The notes below the pieces were generated by a model, which saw nothing but the letters and a program-made list of their open reading frames with translations, had not been told where the DNA came from and searched no databases. Of a stretch of DNA of 36,230 nucleotides, positions 7,372 through 16,582 are shown one piece after another. This stretch comes from an uncultured Synergistales bacterium (GTDB lineage: Bacteria > Synergistota > Synergistia > Synergistales > Aminobacteriaceae). The stretch is taken from contig CAJOMU010000024.1 in the NCBI GenBank assembly GCA_905235735.1, forward strand, positions 1 to 36,230, given 5' to 3'. The position numbers and the translations under genes were made by a program. Numbering within the stretch: position 1 is the stretch's first letter; each line of letters opens with the position of its first letter.

Positions 7372-9576
7372 TTGAATAAACGCATAATTAACTTTCTGCT
7401 CATGATGTTATTCATCGTTCTCGTCGGAGGATGGATATATACAAGCGTCCGAGATGAGTTCATGAAACAGTCAGGAGCATCACAGCGCAGGACAGTTGAG
7501 ACAGTAACGGCAGGTTATCCGGCTGAACCTGAAGACATTGACGGCTGGCTTAAACGTCTTGCTGAAGAAGCTAATGTGTATCGTGTTGCATTCATCGATG
7601 AAATTCCAATGCCAGGCGAAAAACTATCGAAAACTCCTAAAGGTGATTCAGAACTCTCAAAGCTAATCGAAAGTTCCGCAAGTGATTCTGAATTCTCAAA
7701 GGGATTCGATAATGCCGCATACGAAGAAATTTATCGGAGTTCGCACAACTGGACTGTAGGAGCAAATGAGGAACAGGCATTATTCTTCGCACCAGCAATC
7801 AACTCAAGGACACATGATATTGACGGAGCATTAATCTTCTCATTCAGCACCGAAAGCGAACAGGGATTTATGCGCATGATGAATACGTTATTTGTCGCGG
7901 CATTCATACTGTTTGCTGTCGTGATATGGCAGCTGATGTTGAGCAGAGACCCGATTGTAGGATTTGCACTCGCGGCATTGTTCCTGATGACTTTAACGTT
8001 CGTAGCGTATCCATTGTTCGAGGCATTGAGGTTATCATTCCTTGAGAACGGGAAATTCTCTCTCTCAATCTGGAAGACGATTCTCAATTCTGAAGGCTAC
8101 ATGTCAGCTCTATGGGGAAGTCTGAAGTTAGGGTGCTGGACAGCAACATTCTCAACGATTGTAGGATTCCTATTTGCGTTCGTTGTATCGAGGACAAATG
8201 CACCATGCAAGAAGCTCATCTCAACAATGGGAGTTCTGCCGGTAATATCTCCTCCGTTCTCATTGACGCTATCAATCATATTGCTCTTCGGGAATAACGG
8301 ACTGTTTACGCGCTGGCTTCGTGTCATTGGATTGGACTTTTCAATTTACGGACTTCCCGGTCTCGTTATCGTTCAGACAATGGGAATGTTTCCGATTGCG
8401 TTTTTGACATTAAGCGGAGTTTTGCAGGCAATCGATTCGACATATGAGGAGGCATCATTGAATCTTTCGGCTGGAAGGTTCAAAACGTTCTCATCAATCA
8501 CATTCCCTCTTGCAATACCCGGACTGTTAAGCGCATGGCTCTTAGTCTTCACTACATCACTTGCTGACTTCGCGAATCCTTTGCTTCTTGCCGGAGACTT
8601 ACGCGTACTCTCACTCGAAAGCTACATCGAGGTTACCGGCATGAACAGGCTCGGACATGGTGCGGCACTCTCGATATTACTTCTGCTTCCGACATTAACG
8701 GCATTCCTTGCACAAAGATTCTGGGTAGCGAAGCGTTCATATGTAACTGTAACGGGCAAACCTTCAGGACGCATAACCGAACTCACAACTCCGATTGTAA
8801 GACGAATTCTTGTTACTATAATCTTCATTATCGTTTTCTTCCTTATCATGTTATACGGCACTATCTTCGCAGGATGTTTCGTTAAGAACTGGGGAATTGA
8901 TTACACGTTCAGCCTTGAGAATATCACTGAGGCAATTACCCGTTCAACTGATGCATTGTTCGACACGGTAACACTTGCGGCAATAGCAACTCCTATCGCT
9001 GGAATTACGGCAATGATTGCGGCATTGCTGATTGTACGAAGAAAATTTCACGGCAAGAGATTACTTGAGATGTTATTGATGACACCGTTCGCATTGCCCG
9101 GCACATTATTGGGTATCAGCTACATACTTGCATTCAATCACGCACCGATAATTCTTGTTGGTACTGCGGCAATCATCATCATAAACTATGTGATTCGTGA
9201 ACTCCCTGTAGGCATTGAAGGAGGCATAGCATCATTGAGACAGATAGACCCTTCGATTGAAGAGGCAGCTACGGATTTGGGAGCAGATCAGGCTACAGTA
9301 TTCAGAACGATTGTTCTTCCGTTAGTGAGGCCTGCATTCCTTTCGAGTCTGTCATATACGTTCGTTCGTTCTATGACTGCTGTCAGTGCGGTAATATTCC
9401 TCATCTCTGCAAAGTGGTATCACATCACGGTATTAATCTATAACTTCTCGGAGAATTTACGCTTTGGACTTGCGAGCGTCTTATCGACAGTTTTAATCAT
9501 AATAGTGTTCGGAGCATTCGGAATAATGAGATTGATTGTTCGTGAGAATGCGAACCTGATGAAGAATGTAACATGA
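7372..9576 (+). CDS. ABC transporter permease, fused two-domain type with an N-terminal extracytoplasmic domain
   Basis: This is an inner-membrane channel of a ferric/AfuA-type importer with both permease halves in one chain. Counting from ATG 7366, a first membrane helix (8-27) is followed by about 140 polar residues (28-170) outside the membrane, a second helix (171-191), then the double permease. The cytoplasmic EAA loops that dock on the ATPase are at about 361-383 (EEASLNLSAG) and 632-655 (EEAATDLGADQA). The extra outer domain is not part of standard FbpB-like permeases. I prefer TTG 7372 as start: AAAGGAGG ends at 7364, touching ATG 7366 but giving seven bases to the TTG. Confidence 0.87.
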   Translation: MNKRIINFLLMMLFIVLVGGWIYTSVRDEFMKQSGASQRRTVETVTAGYPAEPEDIDGWLKRLAEEANVYRVAFIDEIPMPGEKLSKTPKGDSELSKLIESSASDSEFSKGFDNAAYEEIYRSSHNWTVGANEEQALFFAPAINSRTHDIDGALIFSFSTESEQGFMRMMNTLFVAAFILFAVVIWQLMLSRDPIVGFALAALFLMTLTFVAYPLFEALRLSFLENGKFSLSIWKTILNSEGYMSALWGSLKLGCWTATFSTIVGFLFAFVVSRTNAPCKKLISTMGVLPVISPPFSLTLSIILLFGNNGLFTRWLRVIGLDFSIYGLPGLVIVQTMGMFPIAFLTLSGVLQAIDSTYEEASLNLSAGRFKTFSSITFPLAIPGLLSAWLLVFTTSLADFANPLLLAGDLRVLSLESYIEVTGMNRLGHGAALSILLLLPTLTAFLAQRFWVAKRSYVTVTGKPSGRITELTTPIVRRILVTIIFIIVFFLIMLYGTIFAGCFVKNWGIDYTFSLENITEAITRSTDALFDTVTLAAIATPIAGITAMIAALLIVRRKFHGKRLLEMLLMTPFALPGTLLGISYILAFNHAPIILVGTAAIIIINYVIRELPVGIEGGIASLRQIDPSIEEAATDLGADQATVFRTIVLPLVRPAFLSSLSYTFVRSMTAVSAVIFLISAKWYHITVLIYNFSENLRFGLASVLSTVLIIIVFGAFGIMRLIVRENANLMKNVT

Positions 9577-9595
9577 GAAAGGAGAGAATTTAAAA

Positions 9596-10705
9596 TTGGC
9601 GACAAATAAATCAAAGTCAGTAACGTTTGACAAAATCACAAAGATATTCAGAGACCCTCAGTCAGGGCAGGATGTAACAGCGGTAGGCGGAGTGTCATTC
9701 AGGATTGAACCCGGAGAACTCGTAACACTTCTTGGGCCTTCAGGGTGTGGAAAGTCCACGATACTTAGAATGCTTTCGGGATTTGAACAACCAACATCCG
9801 GACATATCATGATAGGCGACACAGACGTAACAAATATGCCTCCGAATAAACGCGATACGGCAATGGTCTTCCAGAGTTACGGATTATTCCCTCACATGAA
9901 TGTCTCTGAGAATGTAGCATATGGTCTGAAGCTCAGAAAGATTCCGCAGAAGGAGATTGACGAGAAGGTTGCGAAATTTCTCGATATGGTTGGACTCGGA
10001 CAGATGGCCAAGCGTCCGCCTTCGAGGTTGTCGGGAGGTCAGCAGCAGAGGGTAGCGCTTGCACGAAGTCTCATTGTTGAACCGTCAGTATTGCTTCTCG
10101 ATGAGCCGTTATCGAATCTTGATGCATTACTGCGAGAACAAATGAGAGTTGAGATTCGGAGACTTCAGAAATCACTCGGAATAACATCAATGTATGTTAC
10201 GCATGATAGAGTTGAAGCAATGAGCCTTTCAGACCGAATCATAGTGATGAAGAGCGGACACATAATACAAATAGGAACTCCGAGCGACATCTACAGAGAT
10301 CCTGTTGATACTTTCGTGTCTGGTTTCGTGGGAAAGGTTGCGTTCTTCCCGTGTGAGGTGAAAGGAATTGATTCATCAGGCTGTGCTGTCTCCGTGAAGG
10401 GTCAGAATTTCACAGCACCGAGATATTCCGATAAGCTGAAAGTTGGAGATAAAGCTCTCGTTATGGCACGTCCTGAATCATTATCGATTGGTGAGGCTGG
10501 AGCAGGTGTTGAAGACGGAATCGTTACGGCGAATATTTATCTTGGCAACAGTGTAGAGACGTGGGTTAAGACTGACTTGGGGAATGTACTTGTTCAGATA
10601 GATAACCCTGATGTGAAAAAGATATGGGCTGAAGGTGAGAAGGTTTCACTTTCATTTGATGCGTCATTAACGAAGGTACTAGTTGATGATTTAGAGCAGG
10701 CATAA
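9596..10705 (+). CDS. ABC transporter ATP-binding protein (FbpC/PotA type)
   Basis: The 369-residue ATPase powers the importer encoded just upstream. The nucleotide-binding domain shows Walker A LGPSGCGKST (47-55), the Q-loop FQSYGLFPH, the signature LSGGQQQRVALARSL (145-159), Walker B VLLLDEP and the switch His203 in THDRVEA, where most relatives have THDQ. A C-terminal TOBE-like region (about 240-369) is present, as usual for this branch. The start is TTG, with AAAGGAG 10 bases upstream; no better in-frame start exists. It ends the operon and is followed by a strong terminator. Confidence 0.93.
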   Translation: MATNKSKSVTFDKITKIFRDPQSGQDVTAVGGVSFRIEPGELVTLLGPSGCGKSTILRMLSGFEQPTSGHIMIGDTDVTNMPPNKRDTAMVFQSYGLFPHMNVSENVAYGLKLRKIPQKEIDEKVAKFLDMVGLGQMAKRPPSRLSGGQQQRVALARSLIVEPSVLLLDEPLSNLDALLREQMRVEIRRLQKSLGITSMYVTHDRVEAMSLSDRIIVMKSGHIIQIGTPSDIYRDPVDTFVSGFVGKVAFFPCEVKGIDSSGCAVSVKGQNFTAPRYSDKLKVGDKALVMARPESLSIGEAGAGVEDGIVTANIYLGNSVETWVKTDLGNVLVQIDNPDVKKIWAEGEKVSLSFDASLTKVLVDDLEQA

Positions 10706-10717
10706 TGACTTGAATTC

Positions 10718-10752
10718 ATGCCGGGTTTGAAGTGTATCAGCCCGGCATTTTT
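10718..10752 (+). terminator. Terminator of the ABC operon, probably bidirectional
   Basis: A perfect 8-bp stem ATGCCGGG (10718-10725) with CCCGGCAT (10741-10748) is followed by TTTT. It separates convergent genes, so it may also end the minus-strand fucosyltransferase transcript. Confidence 0.8.
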
Positions 10753-10755
10753 GAT

Positions 10756-11727
10756 TCATTCGTACATGTCTTCAGATAACTCTATGAATTCAACTGTTCC
10801 GTAACTCCCTGCATAATATTTCCTCAATATTTCTTCATCGTTATCTCTAAGAAGTGGGCGAATTAATTTTCTGTCTCTGTTCTCATTGAATGAATATGCT
10901 TGATTCCCTAGTGAACCTTGTCCTGCAATCTGAATATCACATATGCTACATAAGAACATATCTTCATAGACACTGCTCGTCCTGTCAGCTAATACGTAAC
11001 TGCATCTGATATACGGAACGACATCGGACATAACGAAATCGTAACCGTTGGAGAAAACGTAAACCACAGAATTTTCATCAACTGTTTTGTTAAGAACGTA
11101 TTCATAGTATCTTGATGTCAGAACCTTATGACCATACGCGAACGTTTTCACACTCATATCTCCGCGTCTAACATGAAGACCTATGACTTTACGGCCATGT
11201 TTCTTGTCCTGTCTGATTGATGCTTCTATATTTGAGGCTTCAGTGCCAAGAATATCATGCAGACCTGACCAGTTTAGGCATCGTGCAAGTTCTTCAAACT
11301 CGTTTTCTGTTCGTATTAGGTCATCGAGTGTGTACAAATAACTGTACAGAGGAGGCTGTAATTCTTCATATCGTCCCTTGAACTTTTGTTCGATGTTATT
11401 CAAGTGAGTTCCGTAAAGCAAACGATATCTCTTCCGCTGAATCGTAGAGGCCGTTTCAAAATTTAAGCCTGGAAAGCATTTAAATATCAAGAAATCTCTT
11501 GCCTCTTTACCAAGACCATCAATAGGGTTATTATCGTACCAGCTTATGTCATATTTCACTTTGAATCCCCTTACTGCGAACCATTGACCTTTTAGGTATC
11601 TGAATATCTGAGAACAGAATCCTCCGTCAATCCACATGATAACGCACGGGTCTTTCTCGAAGTGCCTTGTTATAAGCCCAACTTTACCTAGCACAATTTT
11701 CACCAGTTGTTTTATCTTTCTAAGCAT
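10756..11727 (-). CDS. GT11-family (alpha-1,2-fucosyltransferase-like) glycosyltransferase
   Basis: This 323-residue cytoplasmic enzyme probably moves fucose from GDP-fucose to a sugar of LPS or another surface glycan. Evidence is the family motif GLHVRRGDMS, with H185-V-R-R-G-D forming the GDP-fucose site, the N-terminal GGFCSQIFRYLKG (family form GGLGNQ-x-F-x-Y), and later segments VYVFSNGYDF, SVYEDMFLCSICD and IAGQGSLGNQAYSF that match the Fuc-T fold order. I start it at ATG 11727, because CAGGAG lies seven bases upstream; an upstream in-frame GTG at 11775 has no ribosome site. It is a single gene between a terminator and a 7-bp repeat tract. The linkage and acceptor are unknown. Confidence 0.82.
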   Translation of the reverse strand: MLRKIKQLVKIVLGKVGLITRHFEKDPCVIMWIDGGFCSQIFRYLKGQWFAVRGFKVKYDISWYDNNPIDGLGKEARDFLIFKCFPGLNFETASTIQRKRYRLLYGTHLNNIEQKFKGRYEELQPPLYSYLYTLDDLIRTENEFEELARCLNWSGLHDILGTEASNIEASIRQDKKHGRKVIGLHVRRGDMSVKTFAYGHKVLTSRYYEYVLNKTVDENSVVYVFSNGYDFVMSDVVPYIRCSYVLADRTSSVYEDMFLCSICDIQIAGQGSLGNQAYSFNENRDRKLIRPLLRDNDEEILRKYYAGSYGTVEFIELSEDMYE

Positions 11728-11827
11728 GACAAAACTCCTGGAGAACAAATGTGTGTTTAAGTTTTTGAGATTCACGGAAAGAGAACGCAGACGAAAGAAA
11801 TTTTGAAAGATTACATAGGCATAATTC

Positions 11828-11953
11828 TACCTGATACCTGATACCTGATACCTGATACCTGATACCTGATACCTGATACCTGATACCTGATACCTGATAC
11901 CTGATACCTGATACCTGATACCTGATGATACCTGATACCTGATACCTGATACC
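11828..11953. repeat. Heptanucleotide tandem repeat (TACCTGA)n, about 17.6 copies
   Basis: The 7-bp unit TACCTGA (GGTATCA-type on the other strand) repeats without error from 11828 to 11925. A three-base GAT insertion at about 11927-11929 follows, then more than three further units to 11953. The tract is non-coding: the fucosyltransferase frame read upstream meets a stop at 11827-11829, and 7 is not a multiple of 3. It begins 101 bases upstream of the fucosyltransferase start and ends about 160 bases before lptA, so it could alter promoter spacing for either gene by slippage. Confidence 0.95.
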
Positions 11954-12025
11954 ATTATGATGCGAAGAATCATTTTGTCAAGCTCCTTTTCATTGATTTA
12001 TTGTTTTTTTTTTTTATTATACAAC

Positions 12026-12055
12026 TTACGGAGCATATTATGTTATTTGTATACT
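12026..12055 (+). promoter_or_regulatory. Possible promoter for the lptA-lptB-fumC-rlmD run
   Basis: TTACGG at 12026-12031 and TATACT at 12050-12055 are 18 bases apart, about 56 bases before the lptA start. A 12-base T run (12004-12015) lies just upstream. The -35 match is modest. Confidence 0.35.
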
Positions 12056-12110
12056 GTGATATATTTATTTATATTCTCACATGAAAACGAAAGGAGACCT
12101 AGATTTTTCA

Positions 12111-13046
12111 ATGACGAAAAAATTTCTTGCCTCTCTTATTCTCATCTTAATATGCATTCATTCACATGCAGCTCATGCACTCGATGAAAGACTTCCTGAT
12201 AAAGCTACCCTCTCAGCTAACAGAATGAGATTCGATGCTCAAACTGGAGACTTCCTCGCTGAAGGTGATGTACGAATCACTGCTGGAGACCTCAACGTTA
12301 ATGCTCCTTTAGGAACCGGAAACATTGACCGAAGAGAAGTAAACTTTGAACGCGGAATAACAGCTAAAGGTAAATGGATGGGCGATAAAGTAGACATTAA
12401 AGCAGGAAGATTGTTACTATCATTCGCAGATATACCAAGCTGTAGATTTCAGAACGGCGTTAAAGGCGGAATAGGTACTATGTATCTTGATGCTGACAGA
12501 CTAACATTAACGGGTATCGGAGGATTCACCACACCATCAGGCAATGACAGGCAGACTAAATTCTGGCTTGTGAACGCAAAAAATCTCGAAGATCGCTCTC
12601 AAGGAATCACATTCGGAGCAGGTTCTGTTGAAGGAAGTCTCAGAGGAGGAGAACTTCATGACATGACAGCGAAAAAAGGTGTGTGGATTAAAGGCAGACC
12701 AAAAACTAATGAAGCTCCCGTTAGCCTCAGAGGAGACAGCGCATTATATTCTGTTGCACGAGGAAGCGTAGTAGTCAGTGGCCATGTAGTTGCAGTTCAG
12801 GGAGGACGAACATTGAAATCTGATTCGATAGTGTATTTTCCAGAACAAAATCGCGTTGAGGCACTCGGAGGATTAACACGTAAAACTAACGGTGAAGCAA
12901 CAACTGAGCGTGCAGAGATTACGATAGACTTATCGCGCGAGAGAAAATCAACACCTACAGTGAAGAGCGATTCAGATTCAACATCGCAGACTGAACAGCC
13001 TAAACCTAAAGCAAAATCAAGAACCAGGAGAACACGCAGCAAATGA
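12111..13046 (+). CDS. lptA: LptA/OstA-like periplasmic LPS transport protein with two OstA regions and a basic tail
   Basis: LptA forms the periplasmic bridge that carries LPS to the outer membrane. The 311-residue precursor has a signal peptide ([20 protein letters not shown], cleavage near AHA). A first OstA-like stretch ([20 protein letters not shown] then GDVRI) and a second one ([20 protein letters not shown]) follow, the latter ending in NRVEALGG. This is longer than the usual LptA of about 180 residues. The C-terminus is a Ser/Thr/Lys/Arg/Pro-rich tail. I use ATG 12111, which gives a proper signal peptide; AAGGAG is 14 bases upstream. ATG 12081 would add ten charged residues before it. 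The stop overlaps the lptB start (ATGA). No lptC gene is seen here. Confidence 0.85.
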   Translation: MTKKFLASLILILICIHSHAAHALDERLPDKATLSANRMRFDAQTGDFLAEGDVRITAGDLNVNAPLGTGNIDRREVNFERGITAKGKWMGDKVDIKAGRLLLSFADIPSCRFQNGVKGGIGTMYLDADRLTLTGIGGFTTPSGNDRQTKFWLVNAKNLEDRSQGITFGAGSVEGSLRGGELHDMTAKKGVWIKGRPKTNEAPVSLRGDSALYSVARGSVVVSGHVVAVQGGRTLKSDSIVYFPEQNRVEALGGLTRKTNGEATTERAEITIDLSRERKSTPTVKSDSDSTSQTEQPKPKAKSRTRRTRSK

Positions 13047-13775
13047 AAGGACTATCTGCATCTGAAATACGCAAAAGTTATAGCGGCAGACTAGTTGTCG
13101 GAGGAGTAAGCATTAACGTTAATGAAGGTGAAGTTGTCGGTCTTCTTGGCCCTAATGGAGCAGGTAAAACTACATCATTCTATATGATTGTGGGATTGAT
13201 TAAGCCCGATTCAGGTAAAGTTGAAATTGATGACCATGAAATAACTTCTTTGCCTGTTTATGAACGTGCAAGAGCAGGCATAGGTTATCTTCCGCAAGAA
13301 GCATCTGTATTCCGAAATCTTACGGTAAGAGAGAATATTAGTATGGGAGGAAACAGGCAGAAAGAAATTTGCAGATAAACTCACTGATGAATTACTTGAA
13401 CAGTTCAAAATTACACATATCGCTGATACTAAAGGTTATGCACTCTCAGGCGGTGAACGAAGACGCGTTGAGATTGCACGTGCACTCACCATGAAGCCGA
13501 AATTTATACTTCTTGATGAACCTTTCAGCGGAATAGATCCGATTGCAGTTGCGGACATTCAGACGATGATTCATGAACTCAAAGCTCAGGGCTATGGTAT
13601 TCTCATAACAGACCACAATGTACGCGAGACGTTAAGCATAACGGACAGGACATATTTGATTCATGACGGTAAAATCTTTCTTGCCGGTTCACCTGCTGAA
13701 GTTGCGGAAAATGAACTTGCACGTAAATTCTATCTCGGTGAACATTTTGAATGGGAAGGGGCGCATCAGAAATAG
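13043..13775 (+). pseudogene. lptB: LPS export ABC transporter ATP-binding protein, frameshifted as given
   Basis: The N-terminal part (13043-13378) has Walker [13 protein letters not shown] and Q-loop [10 protein letters not shown]. The C-terminal part, one frame over and open to 13775, has [15 protein letters not shown], Walker [14 protein letters not shown] and the switch [10 protein letters not shown]. Together they match LptB along its length. Dropping one G from the run at 13345-13347 joins ENISM directly to [20 protein letters not shown]. The second part has no start codon or ribosome site of its own, so two separate genes are unlikely. LptB is normally essential in LPS-bearing cells, so a sequencing or assembly error is the first explanation; a true mutation or +1 recoding remains possible. 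The end overlaps the fumC start. Confidence 0.88.
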
Positions 13776-15148
13776 AATACAGAATTGAACATGATACTAT
13801 GGGTGAAGTGAGAGTACCCGCAAATGTGTACTGGGGAGCACAGACAGAACGAAGCCGTCAGAACTTCAGAATAGGTGTAGGAATTGAAACTATGCCTCGT
13901 GAAATCATTCGTGCCTTTGCATATCTCAAGAAGGCATGTGCAATCGCCAATAACATTTTGCTCCCTGAACGTATGACTAATGAGAAGAAGAATATCATAG
14001 TTCAAGTTGCAGATGAAATTCTTGCGGGTGAACTCGATGATAATTTTCCGTTAGTCGTATGGCAGACAGGATCAGGAACGCAATCTAATATGAATGTGAA
14101 CGAGGTCATAGCCAATCGAGGAAATGAAATCGCAGGTAAGAAATTATTGCACCCGAATGATGACGTTAATATGTCTCAGAGTTCAAATGATACTTTCCCC
14201 ACTGCTATGTACATGGCCGCAGTCTTATCGGTTGAGAATGAATTGATACCTGCAATGAGAAAACTGATTGAGACGTTCAGAAGGCTTGAATATGAGAATG
14301 AAGACATCATAAAGACAGGCAGGACTCATTTGCAGGACGCAGCACCGTTACGATTTTCGCAGGAGATTTCAGGCTGGCGTTCAAGTCTTGAGGCTGATGA
14401 AACAATGCTGACTGAATCGTCAAAGGCCATGTATGCACTTGCAATCGGAGGTACAGCTGTAGGTACAGGATTAAATGCACCGTCAGATTTTGATTCTGAA
14501 GTTACGAAGGCATTAATGAATCTCACCGGCAAAAAGTTTATTCCGGCCAAGAATAAGTTTCATGCACTGACATCAAAGAGTGAAATAGTCTATGCTCATG
14601 GTGCAGTGAAAGCATTAGCCGCAGACATGATGAAGATTGCGAACGATATACGCTGGCTTGCGTCAGGCCCTAGATGTGGATTAGGCGAGATTATGATTCC
14701 AGAGAATGAACCGGGAAGTTCAATCATGCCAGGAAAGGTAAATCCGACACAATGCGAACAGGTTACAATGGTAGCAGTTCAGGTGATGAGTAATGATGTT
14801 GCTGTTGGAATGTCTGCGAGTCAGGGAAATTTTGAACTGAATGTATTCATGCCCGTATGTGCATATAACTTCCTTCAGTCAGTTCGTCTTCTCTCTGAAT
14901 CAATTACATCATTTGAGGCTAATTGTGTCTCAGGAATCAAAGCCAATCGTGAGAAGATGAATGATAATCTCAATCGTTCACTTATGCTAGTAACTGCATT
15001 GAATCCTATTATAGGCTATGAGAACTCCGCAAAGGTAGCGAAACTTGCACACAGTAAGAATATATCTCTGAAGGAAGCATGTTCTGAGCTTGGACTTCTT
15101 ACACCTGAAAAATTCGAGGAGGCTGTTGATCCTGAAAAAATGGTCTGA
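13751..15148 (+). CDS. fumC: Fumarate hydratase, class II
   Basis: This oxygen-stable, iron-free enzyme interconverts fumarate and malate. At 465 residues it is full length. The N-terminal [20 protein letters not shown] is the classic fumarase start. [14 protein letters not shown], the TGRTHLQDA region and the superfamily signature [15 protein letters not shown] follow. These favour fumarase over the related aspartate ammonia-lyase. ATG 13751 overlaps the last 25 bases of lptB and adds about eight residues before the conserved EYRIEHD; no other normal start codon is available before that motif. It is an unusual neighbour for lpt genes and suggests a mixed housekeeping transcript. Confidence 0.93.
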   Translation: MGRGASEIEYRIEHDTMGEVRVPANVYWGAQTERSRQNFRIGVGIETMPREIIRAFAYLKKACAIANNILLPERMTNEKKNIIVQVADEILAGELDDNFPLVVWQTGSGTQSNMNVNEVIANRGNEIAGKKLLHPNDDVNMSQSSNDTFPTAMYMAAVLSVENELIPAMRKLIETFRRLEYENEDIIKTGRTHLQDAAPLRFSQEISGWRSSLEADETMLTESSKAMYALAIGGTAVGTGLNAPSDFDSEVTKALMNLTGKKFIPAKNKFHALTSKSEIVYAHGAVKALAADMMKIANDIRWLASGPRCGLGEIMIPENEPGSSIMPGKVNPTQCEQVTMVAVQVMSNDVAVGMSASQGNFELNVFMPVCAYNFLQSVRLLSESITSFEANCVSGIKANREKMNDNLNRSLMLVTALNPIIGYENSAKVAKLAHSKNISLKEACSELGLLTPEKFEEAVDPEKMV

Positions 15149-16487
15149 CAGTGAACGTGTAACTCTTGAAGTCTCTGCATTGTCGAGCGACGGAACTGGA
15201 ATATCACGAACTGACAGAGGAGTTGTATTTGTTCAGGGAGCATTGCCCGGCGAAATCGTGAATGCGAAAATCGTATCACGCAAGAAGGATTTCATGATAG
15301 CAGATACGATTTCAGTTGAGCGTCCTTCAGCAGGAAGAGTGAATCCCAAGTGCAAATATTACGGCAGGTGCGGAGGGTGTCAGCTCCAGCATGCAAGCTA
15401 TAATGAACAATTGAAACTCAAAGCTGAACTAGTTCGTGATGCAATGATTCGTATCGGAGGATTTGAACGTGATAGATTCGATGAGCTTGTTTGTGAACCT
15501 TCACCGTTATCATGGGGTTATCGAAACAAGGCAGCGTTTCCAGTTCAGGACATCAACGGAAGAATCATGACGGGCTTTTATCGTGCAGGAACTCACAGAC
15601 TGGAATTGATTCGGAACTGTCCGGTCAACGCTGAGAGAATCAATCTCATGTACACAAAGATTCTTGATTCATTAGGCAAGCTGAACATCACTGGCTATGA
15701 TGAACGCAATCACACAGGCAAACTAAGACATATCATTGCTCGTACAGGTATGAATACAGGCGATACTCTTCTGTCATTTGTGGTGAACGGAAAACTTTCT
15801 GCTAAAAATATAAAGGCTTTCGTGTCTATGGGTAATGCCTCACGTCCGACAACTATAACTCTCAATCACAATTCCAAGCCCGGCAACGTGATATTAGGAA
15901 CGTACACTGAGAGCCTTATGGGTTCTGGATTAATCACGGAGCGACTCGGAAATTTCACTTTGTCATTCGATACTGCATCATTCTTCCAGATTAATACAGG
16001 TCAGGCAGAGAAATTATTTGCGTATGCGTCATCACAGATTGAAGGTGCAAATAATGTTCTCGAACTCTACAGCGGAACAGGATCACTCACATGTTACCTG
16101 GCCAAGTCAGCGAAATATGTTACGAGTGTTGAAGATTTTCGCGGTGCTGTTCACATGGCGATTAGAAATCTTAAAGCGAACGGATTCGATAATGTTCGTG
16201 CACTCTGCGGACGTTCAGAGGAAGTTATTGCTGACCTTAAAGACAAGTATGACTGTGTAGTATTAGATCCTCCTCGTGATGGGTGCGACAGAACTGTTAT
16301 TGAAGCGATTCATGATTTCGGTGTGAAGAGAATAGTATACGTTTCATGTAACCCTGCAACGTTAGCGAGGGACTGTAAGATATTAGCGTCTCATGGATAT
16401 AATCTCATGAGTATTCGTGCATTCGATATGTTCCCTCAGACTGCACATGTTGAGACCGTTGCATTACTGCATACACACTTACATTGA
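15126..16487 (+). CDS. rlmD: 23S rRNA (uracil-C5)-methyltransferase, RlmD/RumA family
   Basis: It uses S-adenosylmethionine to methylate C5 of a uracil in 23S rRNA. An N-terminal TRAM-like RNA-binding domain (VTLEVSALSSDGTGISRTDR) is followed by the Fe-S cysteine cluster CKYYGRCGGCQLQH, a central fold, the SAM site LELYSGTGSLTCYLA, the DPPRDGC segment and the catalytic SCNPATLARD. Assignment to RlmD rather than RlmCD or another paralogue is by overall pattern. The start is uncertain: the frame is open from TTG 15090; AGGAGG at 15117-15122 favours TTG 15126 (three bases away) or CTG 15132. In every case it overlaps the fumC 3' end. Confidence 0.87.
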   Translation: MILKKWSDSERVTLEVSALSSDGTGISRTDRGVVFVQGALPGEIVNAKIVSRKKDFMIADTISVERPSAGRVNPKCKYYGRCGGCQLQHASYNEQLKLKAELVRDAMIRIGGFERDRFDELVCEPSPLSWGYRNKAAFPVQDINGRIMTGFYRAGTHRLELIRNCPVNAERINLMYTKILDSLGKLNITGYDERNHTGKLRHIIARTGMNTGDTLLSFVVNGKLSAKNIKAFVSMGNASRPTTITLNHNSKPGNVILGTYTESLMGSGLITERLGNFTLSFDTASFFQINTGQAEKLFAYASSQIEGANNVLELYSGTGSLTCYLAKSAKYVTSVEDFRGAVHMAIRNLKANGFDNVRALCGRSEEVIADLKDKYDCVVLDPPRDGCDRTVIEAIHDFGVKRIVYVSCNPATLARDCKILASHGYNLMSIRAFDMFPQTAHVETVALLHTHLH

Positions 16488-16490
16488 GTT

Positions 16491-16519
16491 TTGCAGCTAC
16501 AGGTGCAATATAATATAAT
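16491..16519 (+). promoter_or_regulatory. Strong promoter for iolC
   Basis: TTGCAG (16491-16496) and a perfect TATAAT (16514-16519) are 17 bases apart. They begin three bases after the rlmD stop and about 64 bases before the iolC start. This marks the beginning of the inositol island. Confidence 0.7.
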
Positions 16520-16582
16520 GCATCATTATCCAATTTAACAAATTTGAACTCATAATATTTTCAATTAGGAGGAGAAGACGCT

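Noticed and set aside
11828-11953. CRISPR-like array
   Set aside because: The unit is 7 bp, directly tandem, with no spacers and no cas genes nearby.
11957-12187. Possible 76-residue gene between the repeat and lptA
   Set aside because: Low-complexity, A+T-driven frame running into the lptA signal-peptide region in another frame; no ribosome site.
13491-13775. Separate small ABC ATPase gene
   Set aside because: It begins in the middle of the ATPase signature region with no ribosome site; it is the second half of lptB.
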